Source: Eleginops maclovinus
Lineage: Eukaryota > Chordata > Actinopteri > Perciformes > Eleginopidae
Direction: 5' to 3'
DNA length: 64,000 nucleotides
Assembly: GCF_036324505.1 (NCBI RefSeq)
Contig: NC_086360.1
Location: 17,273,293-17,337,292 of the forward strand
Shown here: positions 1-12,160 of the stretch, piece by piece
Layout of the letters: each line of letters opens with the position of its first letter
How positions within the stretch are numbered: the first letter of the stretch is position 1
Notes under the pieces: generated by a model
The model's database searches: none
Told to the model about the DNA's origin: nothing
Seen by the model: only the letters and a program-made list of their open reading frames with translations
Program-made: the position numbers and the translations under genes

Positions 1-904
1 TGCACAGAACCATTCCGGGAGGAATAAGCAAGCTAGGCCCCAAAGCACTTTGGCAGATCCCCATTTAATACTCAATCCTGACACATTACACGCCATCCAA
101 CCCTCTCCCTCTCCCCCCACATCCCTACTAGGTCTGTATAGGAATGGCCACAGCTGGCTACATAGGCCCACTGTGTGTGTGGTTCAAAGCCCATTGTCCC
201 AGGCATATTGTCCTGCCCTGCCACCCTAGTCCACAGGCTAGTGCTGGGCCAGGGAAAGCCTTTGGGGGGAGAGCCCCAGTAGGGGTCCTGGGAGCTGGGA
301 GGTATCCCAGGAGACCCCCAGGCCTCCCACTGGGTTTCTGCCTACATCAGAGGCTCCCCCTGCCGCTGCCTGCTGAACTCCTGCATACTGTGTTTTGTTT
401 AGAAGGAAGCTCTATCCCTATTACCATAATTGAATTAAAAGGATTAACATGGTTCCAGTGTTGCTCACATCTGTGTTCTCTATGATTCCACCTCTCGCCC
501 TGTGTCTTGGATTCTGGAGGGAGGGGGACTGGGGATTTGGAGCTTCTTAGAAAATATTTTTTGCGTAACTTAAGCTCATTTTACGAGCAACAAAATACAA
601 ATTTGAAAAGGTTTTTAGATATTACTCCATTACATTATAAACATTTAATAAATCTCCATTAATATATTTGAAAATGAATCACTAAATATCATGTATATTC
701 TTCTTTTAAATGAAACACAAGGGAAAGCACAAGACCATGCCATATAAATCCAGTGGAACAAGCACTGTGTTGATATAAGCCCATTCGTGAAGCGGCAGTC
801 CCAATTGGATTGTGACTGAGGGTCATGAAAACGGTAGCCTGCAGATCAGAGGCTGGATTAATTGTTGACTCTCCCCTAGTCCAAACAGAAGCCTTACTAC
901 CCCC

Positions 905-1071
<167 letters not shown>

Positions 1072-1328
1072 CATCTAGGTCCTGACAGACACTTTGATTT
1101 ATGTCTAGCCACCAACAAAAAAAGAGAACAAAATCAATTGGCTATTACCGCACTTAGCACTGGGCTGTCACCACCTGGGAGTAGGGTGTTGAAAATAAAA
1201 GACAGAGTCCATACAACTCTTCCATGCCACTCCATAAACTCATTCCCACTGGGGAGACACAGATCAGTGCTCAATCTCCATATACACAGCTAGTCCCCAC
1301 TCTGAGTGTTTGGTACACTTGGGTTCAG

Positions 1329-1542
1329 GGGTGGCGGTAGCTCAGAGGTCAGAGTAGCTGCCTTTTGACTGAAGTGCCAAAGGCTGAATTTGCGGGAACG
1401 GGTGAAAACTGTGGGTTGAGAAAGCAACAACATGCCCTTGAACAAGGCTACTGTGGTTGTACTGGAAAGTTTGCAGGTGTGCCTGTTTACAACTGTGAGA
1501 ATCATATATTCAACAATAAAAACATGTGATATCTGAAAAAAA
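1329..1542 (+). mobile_element. tRNA-derived SINE remnant
   Basis: The left part has an A-box-like GGTAGCTCAGAGGTCAGAGT and a decayed B-box (GGCTGAATTTGCGGG, where GGTTCGAATCC is expected). A tail with CCCTTGAACAAGGC resembles the fish SINE body, and an A-run follows. No target duplication was identified. Family assignment needs a repeat-library search. Confidence 0.6.
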
Positions 1543-2608
1543 AGTCAGTGATGTTGTTGCACTCAAACTTGACCCCGAACCACCTCATATGTAAGGCTTA
1601 TATTGATCTGAAAGTGATCATACAGTCAATGCCAAGGGCACCAATAATGCACACTGTTCCATTTCCCTGACATAATAAAGTACAGTCAGCTTTCTGTACT
1701 GTACCCCTTTACCTTCCTCTGAACCGTCTGTCCTCTAATAGAAATTGTCCTAATGTATTCTTTGTAGTCTTTTATATATTATATTCCCAGTGGAAGCTAT
1801 TTCAGGCATGCGTAATGCAAGTGATATTTTTACTGTCCAACTTCACGGGGTGGGGTGTAAAGCGGTAGGGGGTCGCTAGGCAGGGAAGGCAGGGATGTGG
1901 GATTTAGGTAGGCATTAAGCTACTGGACTCGGGAAGAAGAGTTTACTTAGACAGTGGAAGTTTGTAGGAAACACAAAGACTAGAAACAGAAATCACGCAC
2001 TACAATACAACCCCTTTTCTCTTTCCCCTTATAGGGGCGTGTAAAAAGGAGTGCAGTTGTCAGCTGTAAAATGGGCCACATTGCATCACTTTACCCCCCC
2101 CCCCATGTCGTCTTGTCCCTCGCCAGTCCAGGAACCATGTCTGACCCAACAACTGTGTGTCTGCCAACTGGAATGCAGGCCAGGGTCAGTGGCGGGGGCC
2201 TCATGGCCTCCGAGGGACTATTCTGAGAGCAGGAGCTCATCTCTGTTCTAACCCTATACTGGCGTCTTGTGACTGTGGTTAAAAACGTCCCTATGTGCTC
2301 ATTGACTCTAAAACACAATCACTCTCTCCCTCTCTCAATCCATCTCTCTCCTTTTCTCCCTGTCTCTCATGCATTCACACACAAGGTCTCACTGGGGAGC
2401 TGCAAAGTAGAAACTAGGGGATATAAAGCCACAGAAGTCTCATGTGGTCCTCTGTTTAGCTTATTTGACATTTCTGCAGTTAGACGCAGGCATCATTACA
2501 ATCAAATGGTATAATAATGATAATTCTGGGAAAACTTTATATGATAATAATATGCATGCTTGTACAATCAAGCTCATTCAGCATATGTTAAGTGATATTA
2601 AGATATTA

Positions 2609-2684
2609 GTAATAATAATAATAATAATAATAAATTAATTTTATATAGCGCCTTTCAGGACTCTCAAGGTCGCTTTACAAAGCG
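2609..2684 (-). mobile_element. Non-LTR element 3' tail with (ATA)n terminus
   Basis: On the minus strand an AAAGCGACCTTGAGAGTCC-like segment leads into GGCGCTATATAAAATTAA and a terminal TTA-type microsatellite. This is the typical 3' tail of widespread fish LINE/SINE families that end in short tandem repeats. Only the tail is visible. Confidence 0.55.
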
Positions 2685-4439
2685 TTGTTGAGTTTGAGGA
2701 GGTTAGAGGTCATCCAGGTTTTTAGTTCTTGCAGACAGTTGATGAGTGGGCCAGGTGGGAGCATTAAATACTTGTGGACTGACCTACATGTGCAGAATTT
2801 CAGTGTTATAAACATTATGCTTAAACATGTAGTTTAGTTACAATCTGCAAATCATCTGCGTGTTCATCTGTAGTTCCAAGTTCCAACCCGCTGACCATAC
2901 ACTGTAATCACTGTGTATTTAGCGTTATCTTTAGAGAGCTGGCCCGCGTGAGACCTCTTTACGACACTGTAAACTTTAACTGCCTGGGTCTTACTGCTTT
3001 AACTCCAGTCCAGCCACCCGAGGGAACCAGGGAGCTTACAGAGGGAGCTTATGGGATTGAATGGGAGAAAGCTACTGTTGTCCATCTCCAAAGCAGCATG
3101 CCAGCCCATAGCCAGCTGTTCTGATACCACCATGTGCCCACTAAGATGGAGCATTTTGCAAGTTATGTTCATTAGGTAAACCTGTCTATAAGCAATGTGG
3201 TAAATGTTTCTGATTTACTCATATTCAAAGAAACACAATTCGAACAATTCGTGCAATGTGGTTTAAACACCCTTTACTGGACGAACAACAACTAATTACA
3301 ATTTCTATAATCTATTTTACCCATGGCTGGAGAATATGGATAAACTGATGCCCAATCCCCTAAATTGATAGCTTACTGCAGCTCCATTTTGTGTTGACTT
3401 TTATCTCAAACTCTGCATGTGATGTAGAGGCTTCTTGCAGTTAAATCATCTATTTCATGAGTTGCTGGCACTGAGGGAAAAAAAACAACCTAAAAGGAGG
3501 CTATTAGAGCCTGGCTGTGTTAATGTAGCCACCCATTAAAAAATCCCCATGGAGCTAAGGAAAGTGGACTCTTATACTTTAAGTATCTGAACATAGAGCA
3601 ACAGGCTTGTACTCACAGATAAATATACATCCACATACAATAACATGCAAATGCAGCCGACTCACGTGTACAGTGTAATGTGTTGCTTTAAATACAGTAA
3701 ATAATAAAAAATGTTTGATAACATTACATAGTTTTACTAATAACAAAACAATGAATGTACAGTGTACAATGTACATATGCAGGGACGTTGTGCAACACAT
3801 ACCCACAGAGACACCTGTTGTGACACTCAGATTGCCATAGCCCCAAGATAGTCGATCATCAGTGAGTGCGCACTCACGTGAGCCCGGGGGGTTGGGACAG
3901 GGGAGCCTTCTGGTGCAATACAAACAGGACTTTTATAGGCATGTTTACGAGTGTTCGGTCGCAGTCCCCCGTTTTGGGACAGGCTAGGCTGAGCTAGGCT
4001 GGGCGGGGGGGCAGGCAAGGATTGATGTCAGGCAGGACAGTACAACCCTGTCTGGGTCATATACCATGGCCTCTGCTCTCTCTGGTTTCAGCTCAGGTTG
4101 CCGTTTCATTTGGGCTCTCCTGCAGGGGGACACTAACTGTCAACATTGCTCCTCTGTGAAAGGCATAGGTCAGTGTGCACATGTGGTTGTAGGGTGTCTC
4201 GTTTGAGCACACATTGGGTCATGTAGAGAAAGCACCCCACTGAGAAAATGAACTCTATAAATAAGAGCTAAACATGCTGCTGCCCAAGAAAATGTGATCC
4301 CAGTCAAACATGCTTATTATGCTTGTGTGGATGCATTAATGTTCCAATTGCATCAGAGTTTACGTTTAAGGACAAGATAAACTTTTAGCCAAAGCAAGGT
4401 TGCTTTCAAAGCTACTATATTGTGCACTTTTACCACAGC

Positions 4440-4600
4440 TGAGCTAAAGGCCAGGTGAGGCCCTGACTCAGTGGGCTAAGGAATCATTATAGGCTCATAA
4501 AGGGCCCTGCGCCAATCCTCCACTCAATAAGCCTGGATCCACATGGAGCCAATGCAGCTGATTAATTAGTCAAGCAATCAATGGGCTGCGCCTTCCATCC
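4440..4600. promoter_or_regulatory. Candidate conserved non-coding element
   Basis: High-complexity, ORF-free block with GATTAATTAGTCAAGCAATC (TAATTA at 4563-4568) and no simple repeats. Its left part (TGACTCAGTGGGCTAAGG) resembles a tRNA-SINE A-box, so it could be an old exapted SINE. Conservation is not demonstrable here. Confidence 0.3.
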
Positions 4601-4899
4601 ACTGATTTCCTCTCGTATATGCCCAGGTACTGCAGCAATTACTACACTCGTAACCAACCCATGCACACATGCATCCATACTTTAGGCAAGAAAACATACA
4701 TACAGACACACACTTTCACACACAAGTCATCACACACTTTTCCCTCCTTTACACATGCATACACTTCCCTACAAAATGATAATGAGATTCAAAAACAAAG
4801 AAACACACTTTGAATTGTGGATAAGAGGCGACAAAGGAAAAAAAAGCTTTGGGAATAAGTAAGAAAGTTCTCACCTTCAAAGCGGTGAGAGCAGACTGG

Positions 4900-5030
4900 C
4901 TGTCAGTCAGGAGAGGGAGGTGCCATTTGAAGGATCAGTCATCCCTGACAGTGCTGTCATGGAGAGCCTTAATTAGCCAGGATTACTTCCTCACTTAATG
5001 AAGCATGCGCTTCTTCGTCTCGGCCCGAAT
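4900..5030. promoter_or_regulatory. Candidate conserved non-coding element
   Basis: Homeodomain-type TTAATTAG at 4969-4976, with CTGTCAGTCA at about 4,900 and GACAGTGCTGTC, a near-palindrome, at 4,947-4,958. ORF-free and repeat-free. Confidence 0.3.
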
Positions 5031-5494
5031 ACCACTCTCCCCTCTCCCCATTTTCCCTCCCTCAGGTTTTCTGTCTATTTCCCTCACTCATTCTCTCTAG
5101 CTGTTCTCTGTTGTGTGGGTTTCTCTCCAGGCAGGCTGCTCAAATCTCTCTTCATATAGGAGACTTCTCACATCCCCTATCACAGACACTATGTCTCTTT
5201 CACCAACCCAGGTGGGTGTGTGTTCCCTCTACTCTCAACCCCTTTTTCTGCCCCATGTACCCTCAATTCCTCCTCAATTCTAAAAAAAAATGTTTGGTTT
5301 TACTTCTAGACCTGTTGGTTTGCCTTTGGCTTTTTGATTGGAAATCAAACATACAGTCAAAAGTAACACACTTAGTATTTCCTTTTCCATCTCTTTTGTC
5401 CCTTTTCCATGTATTCTAACCAATAAATAGAAATACTTTTTATCTATTAAATCATATCAAGTATATTGGGACACTTTCTTAATCTAAATTGCAT

Positions 5495-5560
5495 TATAAG
5501 GGCATTTATAATGCATCATTGCTGTACTCAGGAACACAAATACTACCTTCTAATGCACTA
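5495..5560. repeat. Dispersed repeat fragment (CATTTATAATGCATC family)
   Basis: GGGCATTTATAATGCATCAT resembles the two related copies at 40,731 and 40,987. It is probably an old non-autonomous element, class unknown. Confidence 0.35.
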
Positions 5561-8337
5561 AATGTCTCTAATGGATGCATCTGACTAGTTATTAACTAGA
5601 CAATGATGATAAGGCTTATAAAAATGTATCACGTGATGAATATATGCTGCGTCATAAGTGATTATGTAGTGATGTTTTTAAAGTAATTTAAGATGATGAT
5701 GATCACATTAAAGTCAAGAACTTCCATAAGACACTTGTCATTCATTATCAGTGAAATATGGTGTGTCTAAGAGTGTAGATATTAAGCTACTATGACTATG
5801 AACGCCCTCATTATGAAGTGAAAGGTTGCTTTTTATTTTTTTATATGATACCAAGTACTTTAAACCTATAACAGGCATGCAGACAAAGATGGAATAGTTC
5901 AAAAGCACGATGAGGAGGGAGTGGAGAGGGAGAGGTGAGTCGTGATAGAGAGGGTGGACTAATAGAGAAGTGAAAAGATGGGCAGGGTATGGAGAAAGGA
6001 GGAGGAGAAGGAGGAGGAGGAAAGAAGTGAAGGAGAGGTATAGGCTCGGAGGAGCAAGGAGAGCAATTTGCCGCCACAGCGCACACAATGTCCCCTCCAT
6101 GCCTGTGGGCCATGTGAAGACTGCTCCTTCAATTACACTTCACACCGGTCAGGGAGAAAGAGATAGACGGAGAGAGACAGACAGGGACAGGGAGACAGGG
6201 AGACAGGCAGACAGACGGAGAAAGATGGAGGTGAGACAGAGACTGATAAATAAAGGCAGAGAGCTCAATGTAGATGGAGACAACAAGCCTGTGATAAAGC
6301 AAAAGCCAAACAGAATGGAGCAGACTGTACGTTCAAGTGTCTAAATATATACTGTTGATTAGTTAGCACTAATGGATTAGCTTTTCCAAACTATAGATGT
6401 CAGGAAACTCAACTGATGACTGGCTCTAAATTCAGGGAGCCTTACGATTGTAATTGTAAACTCAAAGCCCTATTGTGATGACCACATAAAAAATAAGTGC
6501 TGCAGAACCCCAGGAGACATTGTACAACTGTTTCTGCACCGATAAAAACGTTGCCATGAATGGTCCAATATGCTTCCACAGCATCATCCACATAAGAGTG
6601 AAGATGCTGGAGTAGAGTAAGACATCCAGTCCACATTGTACAGGGCAACAGGCACAGAGGGACCTCCAGCAGGCTGCTGTCAGCTGGCCAGATGAAGTGA
6701 TAGAAGGACCACAGCCAAGCAGCTAACACGGCTAACAGATATGAAGCTAACAGAGTGGCTGAGCGAGGGTGACATGGGGACATGCTCTAATACAGGCAAC
6801 AGCCAAGATGGAGACTGGCTCCCCTCTTCCACCCTCCCTCGATAGGTCTCTCAAACATGTCCACCAGGCATGGGCCGGCTGCTGAGAAGGAGAAGGAGGA
6901 GGGGGTAGAGAGCTGTAGGGATTGAGGGATGGAAGTGGAGGTTTGGAAGGGTCGGGGGCGGAGGCAGAGGGGTGGGGGTGTCTGTATCAATCCGTCACAG
7001 CCTGACAGCTGACTCCTGCGCCCACCGTGGTCACGGGCAACTGACCAGAACCAGGCCGGAGCTGACCAGCTGTGTGTGAATGTGCATGTGTGTGTGCAGA
7101 CACACGCATATATGTCTCATCTTCCATCCAACAGTAGCCATATCCTTCTCGCCATCTCTCTGCCTCTCTCACTCTCCCCGCCTCCCCAGCCTGTCCGTGA
7201 CATCTTACAAGTCAATCAATCAGTTTCAGCGAGCTGGCATGAGAGCACTGCATTTATCCAGAGCACACCCTGCCTGTCATACTTGCTGAAGTATTTTTAT
7301 TTAAACTGACCTTCAAACCAATCCACTTTTCTCCCTCTGTAGTGCCTCAGGTATGTGCAACAACATAAGAGACTCTTCAGAGAGAAAGGAATGGCAGAGG
7401 GAAGGCAGAGAGCAACATCTGGTGTCTTTCAGTTCCACCCTCCACAGCTTCTACCTGGGTTCCTGGTATTTGAAAACCTCTGTCTCTGGTATGCCCTCAG
7501 AAAATAAAACGATTGTTTCATCTGTGTCCATTTGCATGTGTGTCAGCTCTTGTGTGTGCCCTAGGGTTCATACAAATATCCAGGTGGTCTGTGATAGAAG
7601 ATGATTTGATGATTCATTGCAGCCAAATTTAAAAACATTACGTGTAACAAAAATAACTGTCTAAAATGGAAAAGAAGTTGCTTTGGTGTTTTGTTTTTTC
7701 AGTATTGTATGACGCAATATCATACTACAAATGTATATGTAATATATTATGCAACAGGCATCTTAAACAGTTAAATTCATTTCTGTTGTTAACTGAAATG
7801 TGGTTGTGTTGTCAGCCTTGCCCATTTCTTCCATTGAGTTTCTCATGCACCATATGTTTCAGTGTTTAGTCTACACTCTTTGCTTCAATTACACACACAC
7901 AAACACACACACACACAGAAAACATTTGAGCCGTTCCCTCAGCTCCACTTCAAATTTGGGAGGACCCTGTGTTCCTTATGTCTGTTTTTCAGCCTGATTT
8001 TACCCTCCTCATTCCCATTCTTTAACAAACCTCTCCACCCCTGGCCCCTCCCTTTAGTGCCCCTGCAAGTCTCCCCTCCACCACCACCAACCCCTCCGGC
8101 TTCTGACAGTATCTCAGCGGGAGAGCGCAGCCCTGATGGATGCCACAGATGGGCCTTTCCCTCGGAGCTCCTAGCCACGGCGCAGTGTGTGCTCGGCAGG
8201 GTCAGAAGCCAGGCCTCCCCATGAAATGCATGTTGTAACAGGAAACAAAAGAAGGGCCCCCATCCCCACAAACAGCACCGCTTTTAGCCTCCTCTCTCAT
8301 CCCCAAAAAACATGGAGGGGGAGCCGTGGAGCTAGCC

Positions 8338-8414
8338 AGGGCGGGGGAGTGAGAGTGAGGGGTGCTGGAGGGTTAAAAGTCGGAAGGGGGGGTTGGGTCA
8401 CAGAGAAGGGGGAG
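8338..8414 (+). other. G-rich tract with G-quadruplex potential
   Basis: Successive runs GGGGG, GGGG, GGG, a seven-G run, GGG and GGGGG occur within about 77 bp on the plus strand, enough for one or more quadruplexes. Confidence 0.5.
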
Positions 8415-8940
8415 CAGTATTTAAAGAAGAAAAAACAAGAGTAGATGTGAAGGGACATTTTCAACTGGGGTGTCAGATGGACAACTTCGCTGTCTCGCAC
8501 AGGGCTTTGTCTTCTGCTCTTTGTTCTGTGTAACATTGCTCCTGCGTGGGTGCAAGGCTTTCAGGGTAACGCACACATGAGTGTTTATAATTGGGCAGTT
8601 CAGAACGTGTACATGCGTTTGTTGTTTGTAGCATTGTGGCATACAGTTGTTGCCCTATTGGAAATCCACCCACATCCCACCCAGTCCTCACTGCATGTCA
8701 GTCTGATGAATAGATATCTTGAATGACATTGAGAGACAGGCCTTCAATGTGCAGCTCCTTCAGTCTGAAAGAGAAAAGCCTTTGATGCCACGGGTAACGC
8801 TACCAGCATCACTTCACACTCACTGAAGAAAGCTGCCATCAGCTTGGACTGTTGGTTAGACCCTCTAAAGAGTGTGACTAATTCTGTAACAGCTCATTTC
8901 AAACTGTTGATACATAAATAGATTACAGTGGATTGATGGA

Positions 8941-8996
8941 GATAGATAGATGGATGGATGGATGGATGGATGGAGGGAGGGATAGATAGATAGATG
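8941..8996. repeat. Compound (GATA)/(GATG) tetranucleotide microsatellite
   Basis: GATA units flank GGAT/GATG units over 56 bp, with a GGGA interruption. Confidence 0.95.
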
Positions 8997-9899
8997 TAAT
9001 ATTCCTAGTTTTATAAAACAAAACACAGGTTTCCTGGAGACTTTCAAAACAAATCCCATATTAGTAAATGATTATAATACTAGGTGTAAAGCCAATATGT
9101 GCGGTCATATTGAGACAGATAATCTGAATATTAAACAAACTAAACTAGGGAACGTGGTTCCCTTATTTTATATAGAAATGCTTAATTAAAGCTTTCGGCA
9201 TTTCATCAGTTTTAAAGTAGTGAGGTGTTTTTTATGAAAAAGTTGCATCCATATATTGCAGTGCTCTTATAAACAGACAGTAGATAAATGGCTCTCCTAC
9301 AGTCGCACTGGGTGGGTGCACTGTGGTGTGCGTGTGTGGGTATCTGCATTAGGTTGGGCTAAGCTGATCCTAGTTAGATCCCAGACGGTTGGAGCTGAGA
9401 GTCACACCAGGCAACACATCCAGCCCCTGGCTATCCACTAAATTAAAGGCCTAATGCACAATCCTTCGTGCAGGCTGACAAACTAATGAAATGGAGAAGC
9501 AGTGGCCCCCGGGAGGATAGGGCAGCAGATGAAGACGCATCCAATGAGGGATTCAACCCAGGAGCAACCTCCCCACCTTGTCTTTTCCATCCACATCTTC
9601 CTAACTCTCTCTCCCTCTCTCCATTATTCTCTCACTCACTTTTTCACAGAGGGTGTCAACAGCATGTCTAAGTGCATGGGGAAGGTACATGTGTGCGTTT
9701 GTGTTGCATTGGATTTATGATGTACGTGTACAGTGATGAGAGTTAGGGAGATGTGGCAGTGTTTTTGGCAGTGGCCTGTTTGTTGCCACCAACATGTTGG
9801 TCCCCATATAGAGGGCTGAACAGACTTAACCCACTAACCTTGAAAGAGGTGCTTTGTCTATAAATAACTCTCACCAATTAAGGCTGTTTTTCTGAGTCC

Positions 9900-10015
9900 T
9901 CCCCACTGAGCCTGGCACCTCAGAGTCCCCGACGACTCGTCTCTCGAGCAGCACAGGAGCCACAACCCTGCTAATTAGAGTTCCTATCATTCACCTGCCC
10001 TTGCCTTACTGCATG
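9900..10015. promoter_or_regulatory. Candidate conserved non-coding element
   Basis: Balanced-composition block with CTAATTAG (about 9,970) and CACCTG E-box. No coding potential. Confidence 0.27.
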
Positions 10016-10139
10016 GCCCTACTGTCACACACATAGACACACAGACACAGACAACTACATGACATAAAAATGCAAAACATTCATCCAGTTCATCCATATC
10101 AAAAGTATACTTCAATAAAGCAGCAGAGGATTAGCCCCA

Positions 10140-10210
10140 AGGAGATGACTCAGTGATTTAGTTATTTGCCCACTTTGTCTACAAGGGTGTTTTATCCAAA
10201 CTGCCAACAG
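10140..10210 (+). mobile_element. Possible degraded tRNA-like SINE
   Basis: GATGACTCAGTGATTTAG resembles a SINE A-box, and AAGGGTGTTTTATCCAA may be a decayed B-box at about the right distance. Weak evidence only. Confidence 0.3.
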
Positions 10211-10249
10211 CGTACATGAAAAAATGTAACTTTCTAAAAAGAATGCGTC

Positions 10250-10690
10250 ACAACCCTCCAGTGCTTTTGGCGAGTGAGAAAAGGCAATTGGAGGCGAGGG
10301 AGAGTGAACGCTAAAGAGGGAAATGGGCTGAATTACACTTTAATTGCCATCGCTATTAATTAGAAGTCTTGGAAATCTGTTGCGGTTTGGGTCCCCCCCC
10401 CCTCCCTCCCTCTGGTTTGTCGTCATTATGAAGCTATCTATTAACATCTTAATTGCCGCCTCGTCGGCTTTGTTGTGCTGTGGCAGACACAGAGAGTTAA
10501 ACACAGCCTTTCTGACACGAGTTCTGGAGGCTGACTGACTAGTTAGCTGGCAGGCTAGCTGGCTAAGGCAACACTTTTGGCCAGATCATAAACACAAACA
10601 AAAATATCCAATCAGCAGGCCAGCATGGCGCAATTACAAATGCAACGAGTCTCATATGCGAGACAGAGAATAAATGGTATCTACTTGGGT
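10250..10690. promoter_or_regulatory. Strongest candidate enhancer/conserved element in the desert
   Basis: Several developmental-factor cores are clustered: TAATTG (10,341 and 10,450), TAATTA (10,357), a FOX-type ATAAACA (10,588-10,594), CCAATCAG (10,608-10,615), CAATTA (10,631) and an octamer-like ATGCAA. Apart from a C10 run the block is free of repeats and low complexity, unlike its flanks. Enhancer activity is inferred only. Confidence 0.38.
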
Positions 10691-11404
10691 CCTTGCTAAA
10701 AATCTCCCATTGCCTTTTTCATTCCTCAGCTCGAGTGTTTGTCATTGTCATGGGTGTGAAATTGGTCAGTCAGATGCTGATGATGAAGTGGGTAAAATGT
10801 AATGAATTCTATCTAGCCTATAAGTGGTTGACCTGGGGTTGATCAGAGGTTAACACCACTTCACCCCGAAAGACAGGTCCCATTAGCAATTATATTGTGC
10901 ATTAACAAGCACAGTGTGTGGGTTAATGCTAGAGTTTGTGCATTGTCTTACATGAGTGTGTGTTGGTGTGTCCTTGTGTGTCATTTAGGGACTATGTTTT
11001 CACTGCATAGCTATTCCACAAGTAGAAAAGCTGGTTCTATGATTGAGCCTAAGCATGAAGAATGGCTTATGTGTCAATGACACCCACAGACAGGCCACAG
11101 CCGGGGACTGTCAGTCAAACCCTATCTGTCTATCAGTGTCTACTAACCAGCCTGCAGTCGGATGTGTTGTGCTAAATGGCATTTTTACACATTAATGCAT
11201 TTGATTACACTGAAGGATGGATTGAAGGCTGTGGCAGCTACACAAGACACTCAGCCCCCCAAACGCCCCCCCCCCCCACCCAAACACCACTCCCCTGAAC
11301 ACACACACAAGCGCTAATAACCCTGCCTTTGACATTTGAAGTAACATTATTATAAGGCTCATTTGGAGCACAGAAGCCCCAGGCAGGAGGCTCTGTTCAT
11401 CAGG

Positions 11405-11488
11405 TAGGCCGGGGCTGCTTGGGACTGGAGGGTCAGGTAGGGTAGGGAGGCGTAAGGGCGGGGGGGGGGTTGAAAGGGTGGTGGGTGT
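11405..11488 (+). other. G-rich tract with G-quadruplex potential
   Basis: At least seven runs of three or more G lie on the plus strand, ending in a ten-base G run. A 12-base C run lies 130 bp upstream, so both strands carry foldable sequence. Confidence 0.5.
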
Positions 11489-11989
11489 CAGAGCCTCTGG
11501 GTTTGACATTCACAGCGCACAACAGACAGCAGAGATGGATGCTTGGTAGCACACATGACAGAACCTCTCCCTGCACACAGCAGCATTCAATCCCACTTGT
11601 GACCTTTCAAGAAACCTGGGGTCAACATCAGGTTGTTTTTTTTGGATATAGCAGTTTTTGCTCTAAATGCAAGACAACAATATCAGAACTTGTTGTCCAT
11701 TCATATTGTCAGTTCAGAAGTGAGCAGCAGGCGTGCTGTTTGGATTAGTGCCAAGCTGCACACTATTACTAGCTGATCTAAAAACTGGCAACAGGCTGGG
11801 TTGTGCGGATCAGGATATGGGTAATCGCCTCGCTGCGGCTCCTTGTCCTTTCCCAGTCTTTAGCCTTTAGTCAGGGCTAGGTTAGGGGTGTGTATGAAGC
11901 TTTCTGTGTTCTTGTGCAGGTGCATGCCGTGTATGTGTTTGTGTATGTGTGCAGGTTAGATGGGGCTTGCAGGGTCAGGAGATGCTGCA

Positions 11990-12160
11990 GGGCTCTGCTG
12001 ACGGCTGCAGGAAACCAATCAACCTTGTCTGTGTATTCCCCGACCCGTCGTTTTCTTAATGACCTGCCCTGACAGGCCTGCTGCAGCCTGGCTAAACCAC
12101 CCCGCGCTGCTCAATGGATGACCAGCCCCCATCAGCAACATGCTAATGACCCAAAGAGAG
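11990..12160. promoter_or_regulatory. Candidate conserved non-coding element
   Basis: GC-balanced, high-complexity block with TTCTTAATGACCTG, CATGCTAATGACCC and several CAGCC/GCAGG elements; no ORF or repeat. Confidence 0.27.

Noticed and set aside
144..485. 113-codon plus-strand ORF at the window start
   Set aside because: No recognisable domain, no conserved motif, and a length expected by chance in GC-balanced DNA.
1329..1400. Functional tRNA gene
   Set aside because: Only the A-box region is preserved, the B-box is decayed and no cloverleaf can be closed; it is a SINE head.
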